Origin: Achatina immaculata
Lineage: Eukaryota; Mollusca; Gastropoda; Stylommatophora; Achatinidae
Length of the DNA stretch: 64,000 nt
Direction of reading: 5' to 3'
Assembly: GCA_009760885.1 (NCBI GenBank)
Contig: CM019716.1
Span: 412,001 to 476,000, forward strand
Under the pieces are notes generated by a model. It saw nothing but the letters and a program-made list of their open reading frames with translations, made no database searches and was not told the origin of the DNA. This document shows positions 1-11,500 of this stretch, in pieces. How positions within the stretch are numbered: position 1 is the stretch's first letter; each line of letters begins with the position of its first letter. The position numbers were made by a program, and so were the translations under genes.

Positions 1-1068
1 ATCCTAAGATGGCATGGCCTCCCCCATTAAGATAGTGAATGTAATCAAAGCCCTATACAAGGGTTTTCAGTGCAAAGTGATCTGTGGAGAACATTCCTCC
101 AGCAGCTTTAGGGTACAAACAGGAGTGAAGCAGGGATGTGTACTATCACCAACATTATTTATCTTGGCATTAGACTGGTTAATGAAGGAGGCAACATCAG
201 ACAAACGCAGAGGATTACAATGGACCCTTGACACTGTGCTGGAGGACCTTGACTTTGCAGATGACATTTGTCTACTATCAAGCAGTCACAAAGATATGCA
301 AGATAAAATAAACAAGCTAACTCAGAATGCAAACAACATAGGACTAAAGATCAATGTAGGAAAGACAAAGTTAATGAAGCAAAATGTGAACAACAGAAAT
401 GTACTCAGAGCAGACAGCAAGTTAGTGGAGGAGATCAACAAATTTGTATATCTTGGCAGTAGAGTAGTAGAAAATGGAGACAGCACAGAGGACATCAACA
501 GCAGACTTACTAGAGCAAACCAGGCTTTTGCAACGCTGCAGAATATACAGAAATCTAAAAAACTAAGCATGAATATGAAAATCAGGATATTTAAGAGTAA
601 TGTTCTAAGTGTACTACTCTATGGAAGTGAATGCTGGAAATTCACCAAAATCATAGAAAACAAGTTGAATTCTTTCCAGACTAAATGTTTATGAAGAATT
701 AGAAAAATATTTTGGCCAAACACCATAATTAGAAAAATATTTTGGCCAAACGCCATAAGAAATAACATCTTGTTGGCAGAAATGCAGATGAAGCCATTGA
801 CAGCAATTATTGAGGAAGGACGCTGGTGATGGTTGGGACATGTGCTCCGAATGACTGACAACTCACTACCAAAAATAGCACTAATATGGACACCACAGGG
901 GAACAGAAGTAAGGGTAGACCAAAAGAAACATGGAGAAGAACAACAGAGAGGATGTTGTGCAATAGAGGGCTCACCTAGGCAAGAGCAGAAAAAAAGGCA
1001 AAGGACAGGCATTTGTGGAAAACCCTTACAGAAGCCCCATGTGCCCTGGGCACTTAAGGTTCAGAGAG
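1..1068 (+). mobile_element. LINE-A copy 1: RTE-like non-LTR retrotransposon, 3' part
   Basis: The reading frame from 14 to 694 encodes the second half of a reverse transcriptase. The box GVKQGCVLSPTLF is followed by the catalytic-type [10 protein letters not shown], then YLGSRV and LLYGSECW, which are typical of RTE-like LINEs. The frame stops at 692-694 where copy 2 has an Arg codon. A stretch of about 29 bp (near 698-751) is duplicated just after, adding further damage. Homology continues through a [12 protein letters not shown] tail to the family 3' end (GCACTTAAGGTTCAGAGAGA) near 1068. The 5' part lies outside the window. It sits in intron 5 of the UCP4-like gene, antisense to it. The clade is inferred from motifs only. 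Confidence 0.88.
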
Positions 1069-1084
1069 ATGTGATCCCTACTCA

Positions 1085-1190
1085 CTTTGCCAGACTACTG
1101 TCTCTGTTACTAGGGGTACCACAAGGAGTTGGAATATGGTCTTGGATGGCTAAGGTTCACCAACCCTTATGCAAGAAATTAGCTATCTGT
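1085..1190. repeat. Short dispersed repeat related to the 57.3-58.0 kb inverted repeat
   Basis: The stretch with TTACTAGGGGTACCACAAGG and TGGTCTTGGATGGCTAAGG resembles the right arm of the inverted repeat near 57.9 kb (TTACTGGGGGTACCACGGAG). More distant relatives lie, reversed, in the duplicated block at 31.5 and 32.3 kb. No coding capacity is seen. Confidence 0.5.
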
Positions 1191-1855
1191 CATTGACTCT
1201 TATCTCATTCAGCATGAATACTACATCTTTATCCCCAGCTGAATAATAATAATAATAGTAGTAGTAGTAATGATGATGATCATATAATAATAAATACTCA
1301 TAAAAAATAAAACAAACTCTAACTTGTTTCTGTATATAAGTTTATCACTCTATGTAAATCTTACAGGATTTTACAAGGTTAGTAATCTTGGCATAATCCA
1401 GACATATTAAACACATGATCATCAAGTGTTGCCCCACCTACATAATCTGAGTTTCAGTACATTCTAAAAAGATATAAGAATTTTAGATATGAAAAAAATG
1501 TATACATATAAATAAAAATAAACTTTCCTGAAGCAAAAGTTTAGGAAAGGGATTCAGAAAATGGTAAACCAGGCTCATATACAGTAAAGTGACAGAATTA
1601 CAAGTTCATCATACACACTGTGCTCTGTCCTTTAGAAATATTTTTAAAAACTGAGAACAATAAGGTTTGTGCACAGTAAAGTGACAAGAGTTTGAGCCTC
1701 ATCATACACACTATGCTGTATTTGAGAATGTCAGCACTGCAACATTTGCTGGAAAAAGAATGTGATAAAAGACCAATCTGAGATTAAACTTGTCACAAAG
1801 CAAGCAGTTAATATTTTACTTTCACTTACAAAAATTACGGCCTCATCTTAGAAAT
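1191..1855. other. AT-rich intronic stretch, nothing recognised
   Basis: This part of intron 5 of the UCP4-like gene holds a short TAA/TAG/TGA-type microsatellite near 1245-1290. No exon with paired splice sites or family similarity was found. Confidence 0.4.
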
Positions 1856-2396
1856 ATGACCCAGCATTCTCCCTTTTGTATCCTTCTACTTGCCCTACAC
1901 AGAATTCTCTCTCTCTCTCTCTCTCTCCTTGAAACACTTCAGCATTCTCTTACTTCTTTGTTCTACTTATCCTACCACGAATTCTCTCTCTCTCCCTCTC
2001 TCTCTCCTCTTTGAAAAACTTTAGCAACATCTTATCCAGTATTTTCTTACTTCGTTGTTCTACTTATCCTACCCAGAATTCTATCTCCAATCTTGAAACA
2101 CTTCAGCAACATCTTATCCAGTATTCTCTAACTTCTTTGTTCTATTTATCCTACCAAGAATTCTCTCTCTCTCTCCCCTCTTTGAAAAACTTTAGCAACA
2201 TCTTATCCAGCATTCTTTTACTTCTTTGTTCTATTTATCCTACCAAGAATTCTCATTCTCTCTTTGAAACACTTAGAAACATATTACCCAGCATTTCCTC
2301 ATCTCTCTGTTCAATTTAACCTAATCTGATTTTTAGCTCTCTGTCCTTGAAACACCTAGCGACATCTTACCCAGGATTCCCTCACTCCTTGTATTA
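1856..2396. repeat. CT-rich tandem repeat, units of about 90-100 bp
   Basis: About five to six imperfect units share the core CAACATCTTATCCAGTATT, then TTCTTTGTTCTACTTATCCTA, then a GAATTC(TC)n run of variable length. The ORFs at 1790-2014 and 2011-2319 are produced by the repeat and are not genes. The array ends about 30 bp from the 5' splice site of UCP4-like exon 5. Confidence 0.85.
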
Positions 2397-2426
2397 CTTA
2401 TCATTTAGTGCAACATTTTAACAAAC

Positions 2427-2549
2427 CTGGGAGGTTTACCCTGCAGTCTTCTTATTCCTTCCATCTGCATGCGAACTTTGACCAGGTCAGCTGGACTGGC
2501 TACAAACTGGCCCATGGCTCCAGCTAGAAGACCACATATAGATGCTTTC
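2427..2549 (-). CDS. SLC25A27: UCP4-like coding exon 5
   Basis: It encodes residues 123-162 with the second carrier signature [14 protein letters not shown] followed by RRLQGKPP. The donor is GTTTGT and the last codon (AG|G, Arg) is split. Read without splicing, the frame continues a few codons into an in-frame stop, so the splice is needed. The next exon is not between 1 and 2426. Confidence 0.9.
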
Positions 2550-5500
2550 CTTTATAATAATTGGACAAGAGTCAGATAGCAGGTGAAGAACTTATGATGA
2601 TATATATTCATGTCCAAATTAATTATTTCTACTCTCTCTCTCTCTGAACCTTAAGTGCCCAGGGCACATGGGGCTTCTGCAAGGGTTTTCCACAAATGCC
2701 TGTCTTTCGCCTTTTTTTCTGCTCTTGCCCAGGTGAGCCCTCTATTGCTCAACATCCTTTCTGTTGTTCTTCTCCATGTCTCTTTTGGTCTACCCTTACT
2801 TCTGCTCCCCTGTGGTGTCCATCTTAGTGCTATTTTTGGTAGTGAGTTGTCAGTCATTCTGAGCACATGTCCCAACCATCGCCAGCGTCTTTCCTCAATA
2901 ATTGTTGTCAGTGGTTTCATCTGCATTTCTGCCAATAAGATGTTATTTCTTATGGTGTTTGGCCAAAATATTTTTTTAATTCTACGTAAACATTTAGTCT
3001 GGAAAGAATTCAACTTGTTTTCTATGGTTTTGGTGATTTTCCAGCATTCACTTCCATAGAGTAGTACACTTAGAACATTACTCTTAAATATCCTGATTTT
3101 CATATTTATGCTTAGTTTATTTGATTTCCATATATTCTGTAGCATTGCAAAAGCCTGGTTTGCTCTAGTAAGTCTGCTGTTGATGTCCTCTGTGCTGTCT
3201 CCATTTTCTACTACTCTGCTGCCAAGGTATACAAATTCGTTGACCTCCTCCACTAACTTGTTATCTACTCTGAGTACATTTCTGTTGTTCACATTTTGCT
3301 TCATTAACTTTTCTTTCCTACGTTGATCTTTAGTCCTATGTTGTTTGCATTCTGGGTTAACTTGTTTATTTTATCTTGCATATCTTTGTGACTGCTTGAT
3401 AATAGACAAATGTCGTCCGCAAAGTCAAGGTCCTCCAGCACTGTGTTAAGGGTCCATTGTAATCCTCTGCGTTGTCTGATGTTGCCTCCTTCATTAACCA
3501 GTCTAATTATTTCTACTAAAGTTAATTAAATGCTGCATTCCCTGCAAATGCAACTATTACAAAATGCATACAGTTAATTAGCAGTTAACAGAATTCTAGT
3601 GACCTGTCTTGTGACTTTACAGTTAACATCTAGCAATATCTTGAGAAGATGTGCGTCATTCTTGGACTGTATGCTTAACAGTTAAACACATATGTATGTT
3701 TTAGGTAAATTTAGCTGTGAAGATAAATCAGATATTAAGTGTGTCTGTGACACACCTGTGTGATTTGAATACTGGTTTCTCATTCCAGAAACAAAATTTC
3801 AAAACACTTTAAGATCTGATGTTTGGGCAAAACTGAAAACTCAGCCTGCACATGCCACAGCAACTGCTCTAACTAAAGCAGCCTCAGTATCTCAATCTCA
3901 AATTATCCACCCATCCAAAATGCATGCTGGGAAGTCACTTTAACTGACAGTTTTCATAGTAACAGTATGTGCAGTTAATATGGAAATTACCAATAACATG
4001 AGCAACTACCATATGCACAACTGACGGTAAGAAAAAACACAAAGAAGTTCTCAGGAAGACAAAACAAAAAGTAGTTAAAACTATAAGGAAAAGACAACCA
4101 AAATTCATTAGACATGTCATGAGAAAACAAAAGTTACAGACCTGACAAATGCTGGAAAACTCAAGGGGAAAAGAAACTGATGAAAGCTAAGAAAAAAAAA
4201 TCTAAATGAGCTGACCATATGGCATGGAAAAAGAAAAAAATGTATTCCCCTAACATTTACATGCTGTAGGGGTGTGAAGTTTCAGTGTCTTCACATTTCT
4301 GGGCCATTGCAGCATTTGAGGTAGGGATGCCAGCACCTGTTCTTGCTGCCTTTGTTTTCCTAGGGAAACCCTAGATATCAATTTTTTTAAAGCTAGGTTG
4401 ACCCCAGTGCCAGTTGGCCTGAAAAACATTCTACTTGAGCGTGAAACAGAACCAGGAACCTTCTGATCAGCAGGCAAGTGCACTAACCACTACACCACCA
4501 CAGCACCGTATGGAAATGAAATGAAACCAAATAAACTGAAAACATTAAGGCCTGGACAAAATGGAGAAGAATGATCACTAACAGCTGATAGGGTTGCAAA
4601 TTATGAAAATGTGCAAGGCAAAATAATTTTTAAAAATAACAAAAACAAACCAAACAGGGAAAGTTCTATCTTTGTTTTTCTGGAACACTTTCTCTCTCAA
4701 GACCTCATAGAAACTCATCCGACATCCTGTGTAAACTGTGGAACAAAGACATCAGGGAATAAGTTAAACATTTAACTCTGTAACATCATTATCACTGTCA
4801 TCATCATCATCAGATGCCATTTATGCTGGCATTCGAAATCATACTTGTCCAACAATCTTGATCTTTGCATTAGACAATCCATGATCTTCTCTCTTGGTCT
4901 TCCTCCTCTCTTACCATTTATCCTTCCTGCAATACATCTATTAATTTTATGCTTCTATGCACTTGTCTCCTATGTTAAATGCTCAAGAAAAGTGCTTAAT
5001 CTTTTCTCTGGAGCTGATCACTAGTGTTGAGTGTGGTCAGTGCAATATATGCAGGGCACTTTAACATCCCAGGCAAGGCAGAAAATTCACAAAACAAAAT
5101 GATGGTCAGGAAGCCCCTACCAACAAAATGACATCTACCTGCTTCTTCTTCTTCTTCTTAACACATTTAGCGATAATGTGTTGTACCCTGATTTTTGCAA
5201 TGCACCTTCTGGCTGGGTACCTGACTTCAGCACCTTTCCTTGCTAGGGCAGACTGTGGTCTTGCTAAGACTGCCATGAAGATAGTGGTGTAGGTTGGCCT
5301 GGCCAAACTTTGTTTTCCAGCCTCTGGTGGCTGTACAACCCCCTTCTCCACATCTCAATGGCTTTGGGACAGTTCCACAGAGACGCTCTGACTTTGGGAT
5401 GAGGAATCTGATGAGTGCTTCGATGATATCATTCCCTACCACCTGTAGTCTACTGGCTCTGTTTGTTTACTTCATTCTGATAGCCATTGTTGTAAAGACC

Positions 5501-8500
5501 CGCAGGCTTGTCACGTCCTGGATTCATTGGTTTCACATCAGACCTTCCTCATCCCAGCCAGAGATCTCCATGTCCCCATCCGTCCACCATCCTGACATTA
5601 CATTTTACAAAAATAATTACAGTTAGTGTTGACTGCTACAGGTTTCTGGGCTACAGAAGTAGGTTAGTTTTTAAGCAATCTGCTCCTTGTCTCACAAAGA
5701 CTATGTTAAGATAAGTGTGTTCTTAACACAGTTGTTCCAAGGGGGGACATCTAACTTATTTGAAGTCATTTTCCAAGACACTAAAGAACCATCATAAATC
5801 CTCCAGTTGTTTCACTCACTCCACATTGTTCAGGCTGAGTTAAATGTGTCATCTACTATCAGGTAATCACCAGTCACTAATTTATACTGTACTGTAGCAC
5901 TGTTTCATGTCTCCACACCCCAGTCCAGTTCAGATGAACTCATAAGAGCATTATGGATCCAATGGATGGCCAAGCCTTTCATCCATGTTCATGATCACTG
6001 ACTGACTATGTAGTCAATGCCCAGTACGTCTTTCAGGGTGGCAACAAATTATCCCCACTTCTCACAGCATAGTCAGCTTCTGGATGGTGCCCTAACTGTG
6101 TGACTATTCCTGTCTGCTTGTATGAGAGCTATTTTTAAACAATTATCCCACAAACACAAGACAATCAATCTTCAAAGTACAAACAGAAAGAAATTTAGCA
6201 TTCTGAAATGTCACAAAAAAGACACACAAAAAAAAACAGAGAGAATGAGGATGCAATAGACTGATGAAGACAGAGAACAGTATATTGGACATCCTGTTAT
6301 TTTAATAATTCTGTGCACCCCAAAAAAGTTGTTTCATTTGTAAGTCAAAAGTTCTAAATTATAGTGTCTTTGATGGAGGAATCTATCAATTACGTCGTGT
6401 TCACACAGGAGCATGTTTTGTTGGAAGTGAATCAAAATAACTCTCAAGTTGCAACCTCATATAGATCTACTGTCCCATGCATGCAGGAGTGCATGGTAAT
6501 CAGTGGGCCAACTGGTTAGCTGGTAAGGCTCCCATATATGAAGGTTCTGAAACTGGATAAGACGGACATCTCAAAGGTTGCTGTGGATAAGTCTGGCTGG
6601 GATGAAGAGCTAGAAACCTAGAGATGAAGAATTAGAACAAAGGAACTCAGGATGAGGCAGGGTAAGGGAAAGATAAGCATACTCTGTGGACTAGAACGAT
6701 GAACTCAGAGTCAACACAGAAAAGGAACAATCCTACAGTGGTTATTTGTATGGACAGGGAAGCAGATATTAGAATGTCCTGACTGTAATAACCTACCTCC
6801 TGAGATCAATCATTTTGCCTTAAGTTCACAACATTAGTGAATTGTATCTGGGATTATGTCCCCCGTCCATTTTATCTACACAACAACATCCATCATGCCT
6901 ATAAATGGATCACCTCTTGTGACACATGCAAAATGCCTTGCAACTCTTGGGCATACACAAAAAGAATGCAGTGAATTGTTCATTGCACATGTTTAATCTG
7001 ATAGCAGCATCTTTAAATATGTAACACACATCTATGTTACACACCAATGTGTCTGTACAAAGCTGGAGTTACACCCTGCCATAGTTTCCTCACTCCCTCT
7101 TCTCTTCCTGGAAGAGAAATGCAAAGTTCCACATTTATAATCAAGATCCCACAATCCAGCTTCACCACAGGAATGACCTACTACAAAAAAAACAAAGACT
7201 ATGTCTATTAAACAAACTCAGATTTCCACACAATGAAAACAACTAGACAGAGGAGTATGGCTCAGTTTTACACAAAGATGGAAAAGAGGGGAAAGTCTGC
7301 AAAAACTAGGACATATAATAAAATGAGCACACAGTCAACAAAAAGTAAAAATCTGATATTTTGGCAATATGCCTTTGTCAGAGATAATTTAAAAAAAACA
7401 AAACAAAACAAATACATAAACACATGAAAAAATATTAACTTATCTGCCAGAGTTCCTCTTGGTGCAAGGTCTGACACTTATAACATCTATTATAACTTTG
7501 GCACAAAGAAACAAGTGAGCCTCACACTTCTGAACATGTACTTAAAACAATGGTCAGTATAAGCAGTCTACACTATCAGACCTGGTTGGAGGGGTCAGAC
7601 CTGGCTGGAGGGGTCAGACCTGGCTGGAGGGGTCAGACCTGGCTGGAGGGGTCAGACCTAGATGGAGAGGTCAGAGAGGTCGGACCTAGATGGAGGGGTC
7701 AGACCTGGCTGGAGAGGTCAGACCCATATGGAGGGGTCAGACCTGGCTGGAGGGATCAGACCTGACTGGAGAGGTCAGACCTAGACGGAGGGGTCAAAAC
7801 TAGATGGACAGGTCAGACCTAGATGGAGGGGTCAGACCTAGATGGAGAGGTCAGAGAGGTCGGACCTAGATGGAGGGGTCAGACCTGGCTGGAAAGGTCA
7901 GACATGGCTGGAGAGGTCAGACCTGGCTGGAGAGGTCAGACCTGGCTGGAGAGGTCAGACCCATATGGAGGGGTCAGACCTGGCTGGAGAGGTCAGACCT
8001 AGATGGAGGGGTCAAAACTAGATGGACAGGTCAGATCTAGATGGAGGGGTCAGACCTGGCTGTAGAAGTCAGACCTAGCTGAATAGGTCAGATTTGGCTG
8101 GAGGAGAGGTCAGACCTAGATGGAGGGTTAAGGACCTGGCTGGAGAGGTCTGACCTAGATGGAGGGGTCAGACCTGGCTAGAGAGGTCAGACCTAGATGG
8201 AGGGGTCAGAATTGGCTGGAGAGGTCAGACCTAGATGGAGGGGTCAGAACTAGATGGAGAGGTCAGACCTGGCTGGAGAGGTCAGACCTAGCTGAAGAGG
8301 TCAAACCTGGCTGGAGGGGTCATGATTATATCTGAAGCAGAAGTTACAAAGCTGGAGAAAAATTAAAAAAACTACTGGAAACTGATATAGCTGAATGAAG
8401 AACTGCATAAAAGACTGCTACATCTGTCAACCCTACTTTCAAGGAAATTACAATAAATCTCTGATCAATTTAATACTACCATCTCCCATTACATTATGTA

Positions 8501-11500
8501 TCACGTCATTACACCATTATATTTCATAATTCTATGTACTATCATACTTGCAAATAACATATCTTATCAAATTAAGTACAATAAAATACCACATTACATC
8601 ATAGCATTCAAAAGTGTTTTATTACAATAAACAGAATAAACTATCATACAGCTGTTATGACCTCTCCACTCTGAAAGTTTACACCTTTTAATACACCTTT
8701 TCTGTATTCACTTGCCCCAGTCTTGGGAAAAATCCCTTATCTGGGTGAGCATGAAACTGTTTTCCTTTCATTCACTGACAGCCATGTATCATGCAGTGCT
8801 CCTTGCTCTGCATGCATATATTTTACATTTTTCAAAGAATGTTCTCAACCTGACATCCATTTTATCAACTAGGTTTATAGGAGAGGGCCTGTAGAGACTC
8901 ATTAAACTTTCACATGAGAAAACAGGTCACTACCAACAGGTGGGGGTGTCTGAGTGACGAAGCGGTTAGTGCACTGGTCTCTCATGGCAAAGGTCGGGGG
9001 TTCAAATCCGGCTGGAAGCACCCAAGTCACCCCACTGTAGAAATGGGTACCTGACTGGAGTTGAGAAAGGAAAGGCAGCCAGGCATTATACTGACCATAT
9101 CACCCTCTAGTGTGCTGACAGGTCAAGGAAAGTATGGGCACTAACACGATATCCCTATGTGTCTATAAGGCATGACAGGATTACCTTTACCTTTTTTACC
9201 AACTGGATCCATCAGGATCCCTAGGGTAAACTTAGTAAATGCCCCTGCTCCTCTGACCTATAATATCCACCTTCTGATACATGCCTTTATTCACCTCTAA
9301 TTATAAACTCTTATTATTGCTATATGACTTTTACATAGACCAAGCATAGGTAAGAAAGTGAACAGAAAGGCCTTACTTTGAACATCAAAAAGACAGAGAC
9401 TATGGTTATATCTAAGAAACAGAATCCACCAACATGCAGTATAAAATTAAACGGAACTATCCTAAAGCAGGTGCAGAAATTCAAATACCTTAGAGCAGTA
9501 ATAACTTCAGATGGGAAATGCAGAACAGAAATTAGAAACAGAATAGGCCAAGCAAAGACTGCATTTCAGAGAATTAGAAACATGTTATCCAACACATCCT
9601 TATCAATGAATGTTAGAAAATAAGTCCTAAAATGCTATATTGAACCTATCTTGTTATATGGAAGTGAATCATGGACAATAGGCAGGTCTACACAAAAATC
9701 ATTGGAAGCAGCAGAAATGTGGTTTATTAGAAGAATGTTGCGAATCTCCTGGACAGCAAAAATAACTAATGAAGAATGTATGAGAAGAGCTGGAGAGACA
9801 AAAAAACCTTGTCAAAAAGATAAGAGAGAGACAATGTACTTTCATACGACATGCAATAAGAAGAGGGGGTATTGAAAATATTATAACAACAGGAAAAACA
9901 GAGGGAAGAAGATCAAGAGGAAGACCAAGAGAATGATACTGGACAGTCTGACGGGATGGTGTGAGAGGAGATCACCAACTGAGCTGATGGCCTGCATGAA
10001 GGATCGTGTACTCTGGAGAACCATAATAGCCAACGCCAGTCAGCACGGCAGCTGATGATGATGAAGCATAGGTAAAGTGTTACTATCTGTTGAATAAAAT
10101 AATGTGGTAGTGAAGCAATGAAAGTTATAAATGACTGTCACATGAAACAATAATTTGTATTCCTAAATGCCTGGCGCCTAGACTTACACCTGCTCAACCT
10201 AATGGCTAATCCACCTTTTCTATTGACCAGCCTACTTCTGCCCAGTCTTCCCTCTAAGATGCACATCATGGACACACACAAAAATCATGCTGCACAAGAA
10301 AAATATGACAGTTGCATGAGTCTGCTTTCTTGATTTCTTTTTTTGCTTTCTATGAGAACTCTAAACTGTACTTTATAATCTAACATTATGACACACATTT
10401 GCATACAAAATGTTTCTTGTGAACGTATCTGCACACGAGCTGAAAATTTTGCACATTAACCACAAGACCTTAGAAGGAACATTCCTTATTTCTCCACTAT
10501 TACACCCGTCCTGGCTGATTCGAAAACTCTATCACATTTACTGTTGTACATCAATCATTAAGGCATACCTATACTGACTGCTGTGGATATCATACCACGG
10601 CGTGGCTGTGATGTGGAGGTGATGTTTGCTCCATGCTCATGGTGAACTGCTTCACCTTGTATCTGCAATCTTGTCTTGGTCAAATCTAATGGGAAAGTCA
10701 CTGTTGAGGTAGGAGTCAATATGTTATTTTACCACAAGAAAAGTGTACAGCAGATGAGAACTATAATCAAAATTATGAGAAAAAAAAATAGCTAAAATTT
10801 ACTGAGCAAAGTGAATGAAATGGGCATGACCTTAAACAATGTTGCAGGAAAGATAAATGGGAAAAGAGGCTTAGAAAGGTTAAGGCAGAAGATACATGAC
10901 AAAAACAATGGGAGGAAACTTTACCCAGCTTTCTTCCTCTCAGTGGTCCTATCATGCTACAAAACCACCAAGGGGATATGGTGTTGATGCCCATATTTTC
11001 CCTGTGCTAGCACACTACAAGGTGATATGGTCAGTATCACATCTGACCACCTTTCCTTCCTAGCACAAGAAAGAGCCCAGTACCCATTTCTACAGCTGGG
11101 TACCTCAGGTCTAATAACAGGACAATAATAAATCACATGCTGGGTACCTCAGGTCTAATAACAGGACAATAATAAATCACATGCTGGGCACCTCAGGTTC
11201 TAATAACAGGACAATAATAAATCACATGCTGGGTACCTCAGGTCTAATAACAGGACAATAATAAATCACATGCTGGGTACCTCAGTTCTAATAACAGGAC
11301 AATAATAAATCACATGCTGGGTACCTCAGGTCTAATAACAGGACAATAATAAATCACATGCTGGGTACCTCAGGTCTAATAACAGGACAATAATAAATCA
11401 CATGCTGGGTACCTCAGGTCTAATAACAGGACAATAATAAATCACATGCTGGGTATCTCAGATACAGCCACACACAAATGCAAGAGAAACTTCAGATCTT

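Noticed and set aside
619..975. 118-codon minus-strand ORF
   Set aside because: Shadow frame opposite LINE-A; the repeated form at 2655-3059 on the other strand shows the same artefact.
1790..2319. Two plus-strand ORFs rich in Leu and Ser
   Set aside because: They lie in a CT-rich tandem repeat inside a UCP4-like intron.
6488..6600. Second possible tRNA-derived SINE (ACTGGTTAGCTGGTAAGG, GAAGGTTCTGAAACTGG)
   Set aside because: Box-like motifs only; no matching body or second copy in the window.
7568..8322. CRISPR-like array
   Set aside because: The 19-bp units are directly adjoining without unique spacers, in animal intronic DNA.
8945..9025. tRNA gene
   Set aside because: The tRNA-like fold is followed by a conserved SINE body found in other copies and flanked by a short direct repeat, so it is a retroposed SINE head.
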